NCBI RefSeq assembly: GCF_050947335.1
Contig: NW_027473314.1
Location: 1,488,001-1,552,000 of the forward strand
From: Megachile rotundata
Lineage: Eukaryota > Arthropoda > Insecta > Hymenoptera > Megachilidae
DNA length: 64,000 nt
Direction of reading: 5' to 3'
The notes below the pieces were generated by a model. The model was not told the DNA's origin. It did not search any database and saw nothing but the letters and a program-made list of their open reading frames with translations. The position numbers and the translations under genes are program-made. Shown in pieces: positions 31,701 to 46,180 of this stretch (positions within the stretch are counted from its first letter, which is position 1; each line of letters opens with the position of its first letter).

Positions 31701-33369
31701 AATCATACCATCACAGTCACACAATTACAATCATACAATCACAATCATACAATCATAATCACAAAATCACAATCATACAATCACAATCATACAATCACAA
31801 CCATACAATCACAATCATACAATCACAATCATACAATCACAATCATACAATCACAGTCATACAATCACAATCATACAATCACAATCATACAATCACAATC
31901 ATACAGTCACAATCATACAATCACAATCATACAATCACAATCATACAATCACAATCATACAATCACAATCATACAATCACAATCATAGAATCACAATCAT
32001 ACAATCACAATCATACGATCACAATCATACAATCACAATCATACAATCACAATCATACAGTCACAATCATACAATCACAATCATACAATCACAATCATAC
32101 AATCACAATCATAGAATCACAATCATACAATCACAATCATACAATCGCAATCAAAGAATCACAATCATACAATCACAATCATACAATCACAATCATACAA
32201 TCACAATCATACAGTCACAATCATACAATCACAATCATACAATCACAATCATTCAATCGCAATCGTACAATCACAATCTCACAATCACGATCATACAATC
32301 ACGATCATACAATCACGATCATACAATCACAATCGCACAATCACAATCACACAATCACAATCATACAATCACAATCATACAATCATAATCATACAATCGC
32401 AATCATGCAATCACAATCATACAGAAACAATCATACAATCACTATCATACAATCACAATCATACAATCACAATCATACCATCACAATCATACAATCACAA
32501 TCATACAATCACAATCATACAATCGCAATTATACAATCACAATCATACAGAAACAATCATACAACCTTAATTATACAACCACAATCATACGATCACAATC
32601 ATACAATCACAATCATACAATCACAATCATACAGTCACAATCATACAATCACAATCATACAATCACAATCATACAATCATAATCATACAATCACAATCAT
32701 ACAAGGACAATCATACAATCACAATCATACAGTCACAATCATACAATCGATATCACACAACCACAATCATACAATCACAGTCATACAATCACAATCATAC
32801 AATCACAATCATACAATCACAATCATACAATCACAATCATACAATCACAGTCATACAATCGCAATCATACAATCACAATCATACAGAAACAATCATACAA
32901 CCTTAATTATACAACCACAATCATACGATCACAATCATACCATCACAATCATACAATCACAATCATACAATCACAATCATACAATAGCGATCATACAATC
33001 ACAGTCAAACAATCACAATCATAGAATCACAATCATACAATCACAATCATACAATCACAGTCATACAATCACAATCATACAATCACAATCATAAAATCAC
33101 AATCAAACAGTCAGAATCATACAATCACAATCATACAATCACGATCATACAATCACGATCATACAATCACGATCATACAATCACAATCATACCATCACAG
33201 TCATACAGTTACAATCATACAATCACAATCATACAATCATATTCACAAAATCACAATCATACAATCACAACCATACAATCACAATCATACAATCACAATC
33301 ATACAATCACAATCATACAATCACAGTCATACAATCACAATCATACAATCACAATCATACAATCACAAT

Positions 33370-33481
33370 CATACAATCACAGTCATACAATCACAGTCAT
33401 ACAATCACAGTCATACAATCACAGTCATACAATCACAGTCATACAATCACAGTCATACAACCACAGTCATACAATCACAGT
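33370..33481 (+). repeat. Homogenised CACAGT run, 8 units
   Basis: Eight CACAGT units, the seventh with CAACCAC, follow the CAGTTAC and CATATTCAC units of a short family E block. Count and pattern equal those of the run at 3409. Confidence 0.92.
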
Positions 33482-36400
33482 CATACAATCACAATCATAC
33501 AGTCACAATCATACAATCACAATCATACAATCACAATCATACAATCACAATCATACAATCACAATCATACAATCACAATCATACAATCACAATCATACAA
33601 TCACAATCATAGAATCACAATCATACAATCACAATCATACAATCACAATCATACAATCACAATCATACAATCGCAATCATACAATCGCAATCATACAATC
33701 GCAATCAAGGAATCACAATCATACGATCACAATCATACAATCACAATCACACAATCGCAATCATACAATCGCAATCATACAATCGCAATCATACAATCGC
33801 AATCATACAGAAACAATCATACAACCTTAATTATACAACCACAATCATACGATCACAATCATACAATCACAATCATACAATCACAATCATACAATCACAA
33901 TCATACAATCACAATCATACAATCACAATCATACAATCATAATCATACAATCACAATCATACAAGGACAATCATACAATCACAATCATGCAGTCACAATC
34001 ATACAATCGCAATCACACAACCACAATCTTACAATCACAATCATACGATCACAATCATACGATCACAATCATACGATCACAATCATACCATCACAATCAT
34101 ACAATCACAATCATACAATCACAAGCATACGATCACAATCATACAATCACAATCTCACAATCACAATCATACAGTCACAATCATACAATCACAATCATAG
34201 AATCACAATCATACAATCACAATCATACAAGGACAATCATACAATCACAATCATACAGTCACAATCATACAATCGCAATCACACAACCACAATCATACAA
34301 TCACAGTCATACAATCACAAACATACAATCGCAATCATACAATCACAATCATACAATCACAATCATACAATCGCAATCAAGGAATCACAATCATACGATC
34401 ACAATCATACAATCACAATCATACAATCGCAATCATACAATCGCAATCATACAATCACAATCATACAGAAACAATCATACAACCTTAATTATACAACCAC
34501 AATCATACGATCACAATCATACAATCACAATCATACAATCACAATCATACAATTACTATCATACAATCACAATCATTCAATCGCAATCATACAATCACAA
34601 TCTCACAATCACGATCATACAATCACAATCATACAATCACAATCATACAATCACAATCATACAATCACAATCATACAATCACAATCATACAATCGCAATC
34701 ATACAATCGCAATCAAAGAATCACAATCATACAATCACAATCATACAATCACAATCATACAATAGCAATCATACAATCACAGTCAAACAATCACAATCAT
34801 AGAATCACAATCATACAATCACAATCATACAATCACAATCATACAATCACAATCATACAATCACAATCATACAAGCACAATCATACAATCACAATCATAC
34901 AATCACAATCATACAATCACAATCATACAATCACAATCATAAAATCACAATCATACAATAACAATCATACGATCACAATCATACAATCACAATCATACAA
35001 TCACAATCATACAATCACAATCATACAATCACAGTCATACAATCACAATCATACAATCACAGTCATACAATCACAATCATACAGTCACAATCATACAATC
35101 ACAATCATACAATCACAATCATACAATCACAATCATACAATCACAATCATACAATCACAATCATACAATCACAATCATATAATCACAATCATAGAATCAC
35201 AATCATACAATCACAATCATACGATCACAATCATACAATCACAATCATACAATCACAATCATACAGTCACAATCATACAATCACAATCATACAATCACAA
35301 TCATACAATCATAATCATACAATCACAATCATACAAGGACAATCATACAATCACAATCATACAGTCACAATCATACAATCGATATCACACAACGACAATC
35401 ATACAATCACAGTCATACAATCACAATCATACAATCACAATCATACAATCACAATCATACAATCACAATCATACAATCACAGTCATACAATCACAATCAT
35501 ACAATCACAGTCATACAATCACAATCATACAGTCACAATCATACAATCACAATCATACAATCACAATCATACAATCACAATCATACAATCACAATCATAC
35601 AATCACAATCATACAATCACAATCATACAATCACAATCATACAATCACAATCATACAATCACAATCATACAATCGCAATCATACAGAAACAATCATACAA
35701 CCTTAATTATACAACTACAATCATACGATCACAATCATACAATCACAATCATACAATCACAATCATACAATCACAATCATACAATCACAATCATACAATC
35801 ACAATCATACAATCATAATCATACAATCACAATCATACAAGGACAATCATACAATCACAATCATGCAGTCACAATCATACAATCGCAATCACACAACCAC
35901 AATCTTACAATCACAGTCATACAATCACAATCATACAATCACAATCATACAATCACAATCATACAATCACAATCATACAATCACAATCATACAATCACAA
36001 TCATACAATCACAGTCATACAATCACAATCATACAATCACAGTCATACAATCACAATCATACAGTCACAATCATACAATCACAATCATACAATCACAGTC
36101 ATACAATCACAATCATACAATCACGATCATACAATCACGATCATACAATCACGATCATACAATCACGATCATACCATCACAGTCATACAATTACAATCAT
36201 ACAATCACAATCATACAATCATAATCACAAAATCACAATCATACAATCACAACCATACAATCACAATCATACAATCACAATCATACAATCACAATCATAC
36301 AATCACAATCATACAATCACAATCATACAATCACAATCATACAATCACAATCATACAATCACAATCATACAATCACAATCATACAATCACAGTCATACAA

Positions 36401-38605
36401 TCACAGTCATACAATCACAGTCATACAATCACAATCATACAGTCACAATCATACAATCACAATCATACAATCACAATCATACAATCACAATCATACAATC
36501 ACAATCATACAATCACAATCATACAATCACAATCATAGAATCACAATCATACAATCACAATCATACAATCACAATCATACAATCGCAATCAAAGAATCAC
36601 AATCATACAATCACAATCATAGAATCACAATCATACAATAGCAATCATACAATCACAGTCAAACAATCACAATCATAGAATCGCAATCATACAATCACAA
36701 TCATACAATCACAATCATACAATCACAATCATACAAGCACAATCATACAATCACAATCATACAATCACAATCATACAATCACAATCATACAATCACAATC
36801 ATAAAATCACAATCATACAATAACAATCATACGATCACAATCATACAATCACAATCATACAATCACAATCAAACAGTCAGAATCATACAATCACAATCAT
36901 ACAATCACGATCATACAATCACGATCATACAATCACGATCATACAATCACAATCATACCATCACAGTCACACAATTTCAATCATACAATCACAATCATAC
37001 AATCATAATCACAAAATCACAATCATACAATCACAATCATACAATCACAACCATACAATCACAATCATACAATCACAATCATACAATCACAATCATACAA
37101 TCACAGTCATACAATCACAATCATACAATCACAATCATACAATCACAATCATACAGTCACAATCATACAATCACAATCATACAATCACAATCATAAAATC
37201 ACAATCATACAATCACAATCATAGAATCACAATCATACAATCACAATCATACGATCACAATCATACAATCACAATCATACAATCACAATCATACAGTCAC
37301 AATCATACAATCACAATCATACAATCACATTCATACAATCACAATCATAGAATCACAATCATACAATCACAATCATACAATCGCAATCAAAGAATCACAA
37401 TCATACAATCACAATCATACAATCACAATCATACAATCACAATCATACAGTCACAATCATACAATCACAATCATACAATCACAATCATTCAATCGCAATC
37501 GTACAATCACAATCTCACAATCACGATCATACAATCACGATCATACAATCACGATCATACAATCACAATCGCACAATCACAATCACACAATCACAATCAT
37601 ACAATCACAATCATACAATCATAATCATACAATCGCAATCATGCAATCACAATCATACAGAAACAATCATACAATCACTATCATACAATCACAATCATAC
37701 AATCACAATCATACCATCACAATCATACAATCACAATCATACAATCACAATCATGCAATCGCAATTATACAATCACAATCATACAGAAACAATCATACAA
37801 CCTTAATTATACAACCACAATCATACGATCACAATCATACAATCACAATCATACAATCACAATCATACAGTCACAATCATACAATCACAATCATACAATC
37901 ACAATCATACAATCATAATCATACAATCACAATCATACAAGGACAATCATACAATCACAATCATACAGTCACAATCATACAATCGATATCACACAACCAC
38001 AATCATACAATCACAGTCATACAATCACAATCATACAATCACAATCATACAATCACAATCATACAATCACAATCATACAATCACAGTCATACAATCGCAA
38101 TCATACAATCACAATCATACAGAAACAATCATACAACCTTAATTATACAACCACAATCATACGATCACAATCATACCATCACAATCATACAATCACAATC
38201 ATACAATCACAATCATACAATCACAATCATACAATAGCGATCATACAATCACAGTCAAACAATCACAATCATAGAATCACAATCATACAATCACAATCAT
38301 ACAATCACAGTCATACAATCACAATCATACAATCACAATCATAAAATCACAATCAAACAGTCAGAATCATACAATCACAATCATACAATCACGATCATAC
38401 AATCACGATCATACAATCACGATCATACAATCACAATCATACCATCACAGTCATACAGTTACAATCATACAATCACAATCATACAATCATATTCACAAAA
38501 TCACAATCATACAATCACAACCATACAATCACAATCATACAATCACAATCATACAATCACAATCATACAATCACAGTCATACAATCACAATCATACAATC
38601 ACAAT

Positions 38606-38731
38606 CATACAATCACAGTCATACAATCACAGTCATACAATCACAGTCATACAATCACAGTCATACAATCACAGTCATACAATCACAGTCATACAATCAC
38701 AGTCATACAACCACAGTCATACAATCACAGT
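38606..38731 (+). repeat. Homogenised CACAGT run, 9 units
   Basis: Nine CACAGT units, the eighth with CAACCAC. The corresponding run in the related segment 9,968 bp upstream has only four units, so the two copies have diverged here although they share private variants elsewhere. Confidence 0.92.
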
Positions 38732-38885
38732 CATACAATCACAATCATACAGTCACAATCATACAATCACAATCATACAATCACAATCATACAATCACAA
38801 TCATACAATCACAATCATACAATCACAATCATAGAATCACAATCATACAATCACAATCATACAATCACAATCATACAATCACAAT

Positions 38886-40397
38886 CATACAATCACAATC
38901 ATGCAGTCACAATCATACAATCGCAATCACACAACCACAATCTTACAATCACAATCATACGATCACAATCATACGATCACAATCATACGATCACAATCAT
39001 ACCATCACAATCATACAATCACAATCATACAATCACAAGCATACGATCACAATCATACAATCACAATCTCACAATCACAATCATACAGTCACAATCATAC
39101 AATCACAATCATAGAATCACAATCATACAATCACAATCATACAAGGACAATCATACAATCACAATCATACAGTCACAATCATACAATCGCAATCACACAA
39201 CCACAATCATACAATCACAGTCATACAATCACAAACATACAATCACAATCATACAATCACAATCATACAATCACAATCATACAATCGCAATCAAGGAATC
39301 ACAATCATACGATCACAATCATACAATCACAATCATACAATCGCAATCATACAATCACAATCATACAATCACAATCATACAATCGCAATCATACAATCGC
39401 AATCAAGGAATCACAATCATACGATCACAATCATACAATCACAATCACACAATCGCAATCATACAATCGCAATCATACAATCGCAATCATACAGAAACAA
39501 TCATACAACCTTAATTATACAACCACAATCATACGATCACAATCATACAATCACAATCATACAATCACAATCATACAATCACAATCATACAATCACAATC
39601 ATACAATCATAATCATACAATCACAATCATACAAGGACAATCATACAATCACAATCATGCAGTCACAATCATACAATCGCAATCACACAACCACAATCTT
39701 ACAATCACAATCATACGATCACAATCATACGATCACAATCATACGATCACAATCATACCATCACAATCATACAATCACAATCATACAATCACAAGCATAC
39801 GATCACAATCATACAATCACAATCTCACAATCACAATCATACAGTCACAATCATACAATCACAATCATAGAATCACAATCATACAATCACAATCATACAA
39901 GGACAATCATACAATCACAATCATACAGTCACAATCATACAATCGCAATCACACAACCACAATCATACAATCACAGTCATACAATCACAAACATACAATC
40001 ACAATCATACAATCACAATCATACAATCACAATCATACAATCGCAATCAAGGAATCACAATCATACGATCACAATCATACAATCACAATCATACAATCGC
40101 AATCATACAATCGCAATCATACAATCACAATCATACAGAAACAATCATACAACCTTAATTATACAACCACAATCATACGATCACAATCATACAATCACAA
40201 TCATACAATCACAATCATACAATCACAATCATACAATCACAGTCATACAATCACAATCAAAGAATCACAGTCATACAATCACAATCATACAGTCACAATC
40301 ATACAATCACAATCATACAATCACAATCATACAATCACAATCATACAATCACAATCATACAATCACAATCATACAATCACAATCATACAATCACAAT
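38886..40397. repeat. 756-bp (54-unit) tandem duplication
   Basis: Family B ATGs at 38901 and 39657 are 756 bp apart, and the following units agree in order through the CAAGCATACG, TAGAATC, AAGGACAATC, CAAACATAC and TCAAGGAATC variants (the last at 39292 and 40048, also 756 bp). The copies differ after the TCAAGGAATC unit: the first goes on to a second TCAAGGAATC block and CCTTAATTA at 39509, the second to CCTTAATTA at 40153 (644 bp apart). Outer edges are approximate. Confidence 0.8.
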
Positions 40398-42161
40398 CAT
40401 ACAATCACAATCATAGAATCACAATCATACAATCACAATCATACAATCACAATCATACAATCACAATCATACAATCACAATCATACAATCACAATCATAC
40501 AATCGCAATCATACAATCGCAATCAAAGAATCACAATCATACAATCACAATCATACAATCACAATCATACAATAGCAATCATACAATCACAGTCAAACAA
40601 TCACAATCATAGAATCACAATCATACAATCACAATCATACAATCACAATCATACAATCACAATCATACAAGCACAATCATACAATCACAATCATACAATC
40701 ACAATCATACAATCACAATCATACAATCACAATCATAAAATCACAATCATACAATAACAATCATACGATCACAATCATACAATCACAATCATACAATCAC
40801 AATCAAACAGTCAGAATCATACAATCACAATCATACAATCACGATCATACAATCACGATCATACAATCACGATCATACAATCACAATCATACCATCACAG
40901 TCATACAATTACAATCATACAATCACAATCATACAATCATAATCACAAAATCACAATCATACAATCACAATCATACAATCACAACCATACAATCACAATC
41001 ATACAATCACAATCATACAATCACAATCATACAATCACAGTCATACAATCACAATCATACAATCACAATCATACAATCACAATCATACAGTCACAATCAT
41101 ACAATCACAATCATACAATCACAATCATACAATCACAATCATACAATCACAATCATAGAATCACAATCATACAATCACAATCATACGATCACAATCATAC
41201 AATCACAATCATACAATCACAATCATACAGTCACAATCATACAATCACAATCATACAATCATAATCATACAATCACAATCATACAAGGACAATCATACAA
41301 TCACAATCATACAGTCACAATCATACAATCGATATCACACAACCACAATCATACAATCACAGTCATACAGTCACAATCATACAATCACAATCATACAATC
41401 ACAATCATACAATCACAATCATACAATCACAATCATACAATCACAATCATACAATCACAATCATACAATCATAATCACAAAATCACAATCATACAATCAC
41501 AACCATACAATCACAATCATACAATCACAATCATACAATCACAATCATACAATCACAGTCATACAATCACAATCATACAATCACGATCATACAATCACGA
41601 TCATACAATCACGATCATACAATCACGATCATACCATCACAGTCATACAATTACAATCATACAATCACAATCATACAATCATAATCACAAAATCACAATC
41701 ATACAATCACAACCATACAATCACAATCATACAATCACAATCATACAATCACAATCATACAATCACAATCATACAATCACAATCATACAATCACAATCAT
41801 ACAATCACAATCATACAATCACAATCATACAATCACAATCATACAAACACAGTCATACAATCACAGTCATACAATCACAGTCATACAATCACAATCATAC
41901 AGTCACAATCATACAATCACAATCATACAATCACAATCATACAATCACAATCATACAATCGCAATCATACAATCGCAATCAAGGAATCACAATCATACGA
42001 TCACAATCATACAATCACAATCATACAATCGCAATCATACAATCACAATCATACAAGGACAATCATACAATCACAATCATGCAGTCACAATCATACAATC
42101 ACAGTCATACAATCACAATCATACAATCACAATCATACAATCACAATCATACAATCACAAT

Positions 42162-42301
42162 CATACAATCACAGTCATACAATCACAGTCATACAATCAC
42201 AGTCATACAATCACAGTCATACAATCACAGTCATACAATCACAGTCATACAATCACAGTCATACAATCACAGTCATACAATCACAGTCATACAATCACAG
42301 T
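42162..42301 (+). repeat. Homogenised CACAGT run, 10 units, different context
   Basis: Ten uninterrupted CACAGT units without the CAACCAC unit of the other runs. It follows a reduced family B unit (42079) and not a CATATTCAC block, so it arose separately or was moved. It marks the left edge of the family C/D-rich region. Confidence 0.9.
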
Positions 42302-43229
42302 CATACAATCACAATCATACAGTCACAATCATACAATCACAATCATACAATCGCAATCATACGCTCACAATCATACCATCACAATCATACAATCACAATC
42401 ATACGATCACAATCATACAATCACAATCATACAATCACAATCATACAATCACAATCATACAATCACAATCATACAATCACAATCATACAATCACAATCAT
42501 ACAATCACAATCATACAATCACAATCATACAATGACTATCATACAATCACAATCTTACAATCACAATCATACAATCACAATCATACAATCACAATCATAC
42601 AATCACAATCATACAATCACAATCATACAATCACAATCATACAATCACAATCATACAATCACAATCATACAATCACAATCATACAATCACAATCATACTA
42701 TCACAATCATACAATCACAATCATACAATCACAATCATACAATCACAATCATACAATCACAATGTCACAATCACGATCATACAATAACGATCATCCAATC
42801 ACTATCATACAATCACAATCATACAATCGCAATCTCACAATCACAATCATACAGTCACAATCATACAATCACAATCATAGAATCACAATCATACAATCAC
42901 AATCATACGATCAAAATCATACAATCACAATCACACAATCACAATCATACAATAACAATCATACAATCATAATCATACAATCACAATCATACAATGACAA
43001 TCATACAATCACAATCATACAGTCACAGTCATACAATCGCAATCACACAATCACAATCTTACAATCACAATCATACGATCACAATCATACTATCACAATC
43101 ATACAATCACAATCATACAATCACAATCATACAATCACAATCATACAATCACAATCATACAATCACAATCATACAATCACAATCATACAATCACAATCAT
43201 ACAATCACAATCATACAATCACAATCATA

Positions 43230-44870
43230 CAATCGCAATCATACAATCGCAATCATACAATCGCAATCATACAATCGCAATCATACAATCGCAATCATAC
43301 AATCGCAATCATACAATCGCAATCAAAGAATCACAATCATACGATCACAATCATACAATCACAATCATACAATCACAATCATACAATCACAATCATACAA
43401 TCACAATCATACAATCACAATCATACAATCACAATCATACAATCAAAATCATACAATCAAAATCACACAATCACAATCATACAATCACAATCATACAATC
43501 ATAATCATACAATCACAATCATACAATGACAATCATACAATCACAATCATACTGTCACAGTCATACAATCGCAATCACACAATCACAATCTTACAATCAC
43601 AATCATACGATCACAATCATACTATCACAATCATACAATCACAATCATACAATCACAATCATACAATCACAATCATACAATCACAATCATACAATCGCAA
43701 TCATACAATCGCAATCATACAATCGCAATCATACAATCGCAATCATACAATCGCAATCATACAATCGCAATCAAAGAATCACAATCATACGATCACAATC
43801 ATACGATCACCATCATACAATCACAATCATACAATCACAATCATACAATCACAATCATACAATCACAATCATACAATGACTATCATACAATCACAATCAT
43901 ACAATCACAATCATACAATCACAATCATACAATCACAATCATACAATCACAATCATACAATCACAAACATACAATCACAATCATACAATCACTATCATAC
44001 AATCACAATCATACAATCACAATCATACAATCACAATCATACAATCACAATCATACAATCACAATCATACAATCACAATCATACAATCACAATCATACAA
44101 TCGCAATCATACAATCGCAATCATACAATCGCAATCATACAATCGCAATCATACAATCGCAATCATACAATCGCAATCAAAGAATCACAATCATACGATC
44201 ACAATCATACAATCACAATCATACAATCACAATCATACAATCACAATCATACAATCACAATCATACAATCACAATCATACAATCACAATCATACAATCAA
44301 AATCATACAATCAAAATCACACAATCACAATCATACAATCACAATCATACAATCATAATCATACAATCACAATCATACAATGACAATCATACAATCACAA
44401 TCATACTGTCACAGTCATACAATCGCAATCACACAATCACAATCTTACAATCACAATCATACGATCACAATCATACTATCACAATCATACAATCACAATC
44501 ATACAATCACAATCATACAATCACAATCATACAATCACAATCATACAATCGCAATCATACAATCGCAATCATACAATCGCAATCATACAATCGCAATCAT
44601 ACAATCGCAATCATACAATCGCAATCAAAGAATCACAATCATACGATCACAATCATACGATCACCATCATACAATCACAATCATACAATCACAATCATAC
44701 AATCACAATCATACAATCACAATCATACAATGACTATCATACAATCACAATCATACAATCACAATCATACAATCACAATCATACAATCACAATCATACAA
44801 TCACAATCATACAATCACAAACATACAGGAACAATCATACAATCACTATCATACAATCACAATCATACAA
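43230..44870. repeat. 854-bp (61-unit) tandem duplication
   Basis: The pair of CAATCAAAATC units (43441 and 44295), the ACTGTC variant (43551 and 44405), the ACGATCACCAT variant (43804 and 44658), family D (43876 and 44730) and CACAAACAT (43965 and 44819) are all offset by exactly 854 bp. ACTGTC and ACGATCACCAT were seen nowhere else in the window, so the two copies are each other's closest relatives. The upstream edge falls near the start of the TCGCAAT runs, where the first copy has seven such units and the second six. The downstream edge is just past 44,840. Confidence 0.87.
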
Positions 44871-46180
44871 TCACAATCATACAAGGACAATCATACAATC
44901 ACAATCATACAGTCACAATCATACAATCGCAATCACACAACCACAATCATACAATCACAGTCATACAATCACAAACATACAATCACAATCATACAATCAC
45001 AATCATACAATCACAATCATACAATCGCAATCAAGGAATCACAATCATACGATCACAATCATACAATCACAATCATACAATCGCAATCATACAATCGCAA
45101 TCATACAATCACAATCATACAGAAACAATCATACAACCTTAATTATACAACCACAATCATACGATCACAATCATACAATCACAATCATACAATCACAATC
45201 ATACAATTACTATCATACAATCACAATCATTCAATCGCAATCATACAATCACAATCTCACAATCACGATCATACAATCACGATCATACAATCACAATCTC
45301 ACAATCACAATCACACAATCACAATCATACAATCATAATCATACAATCGCAATCATGCAATCACAATCATACAGAAACAATCATACAATCACTATCATAC
45401 AATCACAATCATACAATCACAATCATATCATCACAATCATACAATCACAATCATACAATCACAATCATACAATCGCAATCATACAATCACAATCATACAG
45501 AAACAATCATACAACCCTAATTATACAACCACAATCATACGATCACAATTATACAATCACAATCATACAATCACAATCATACAATCACAATCATACAATC
45601 ACAAACATACAGGAACAATCATACAATCACTATCATACAATCACAATCATACAATCACAATCATACAAGGACAATCATACAATCACAATCATACAGTCAC
45701 AATCATACAATCGCAATCACACAACCACAATCATACAATCACAGTCATACAATCACAAACATACAATCACAATCATACAATCACAATCATACAATCACAA
45801 TCATACAATCGCAATCAAGGAATCACAATCATACGATCACAATCATACAATCACAATCATACAATCGCAATCATACAATCGCAATCATACAATCACAATC
45901 ATACAGAAACAATCATACAACCTTAATTATACAACCACAATCATACGATCACAATCATACAATCACAATCATACAATCACAATCATACAATTACTATCAT
46001 ACAATCACAATCATTCAATCGCAATCATACAATCACAATCTCACAATCACGATCATACAATCACGATCATACAATCACAATCTCACAATCACAATCACAC
46101 AATCACAATCATACAATCATAATCATACAATCGCAATCATGCAATCACAATCATACAGAAACAATCATACAATCACTATC
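44800..46180. repeat. 784-bp (56-unit) tandem duplication
   Basis: A CAGGAAC variant seen only here (44826 and 45610), CCTTAATTA (45137 and 45921) and family A (45355 and 46139) are each offset by 784 bp. The first copy also carries CCCTAATTA at 45515, the only such form, which the second copy lacks because it ends first. Agreement stops shortly after 46,180, so the second copy is incomplete (about 590 bp). Confidence 0.86.

Larger units (their letters stand above)
27049..42050. repeat. Region 6: large blocks repeated at about 5 and 10 kb
   Basis: Family A at 27673, 32405 and 37641 begins three related segments spaced 4,732 and 5,236 bp. The first and third share CATGCAATCGCAATTAT and CACATTCATAC, which the middle one lacks, and are 9,968 bp (712 units) apart. 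E and F at 30361 and 30885 match 40805 and 41329, both 10,444 bp (746 units) apart. Between these copies, 33.8-36.7 kb repeats the 1.87 kb type of region 5, and 38.9-40.4 kb holds a 756 bp tandem duplication. No gene is visible. Confidence 0.82.
42051..46180. repeat. Region 7: family C/D-rich compartment with recent duplications
   Basis: After a ten-unit CACAGT run (42162-42301) and about 400 bp of nearly pure consensus, the region is made of families C (42994, 43526, 44380) and D (42532, 43876, 44730), each with a TCGCAAT run. Two tandem duplications, 854 bp and 784 bp, make up most of 43.2-46.2 kb. Family E and F landmarks are absent. CCTTAATTA appears only near the right end (45137, 45515, 45921). 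Confidence 0.83.

Noticed and set aside
42755..42790. Start of a separate element at ATGTCACAATCACG
   Set aside because: It is a CTCACAATC-type variant unit with one more substitution, in register with the array.
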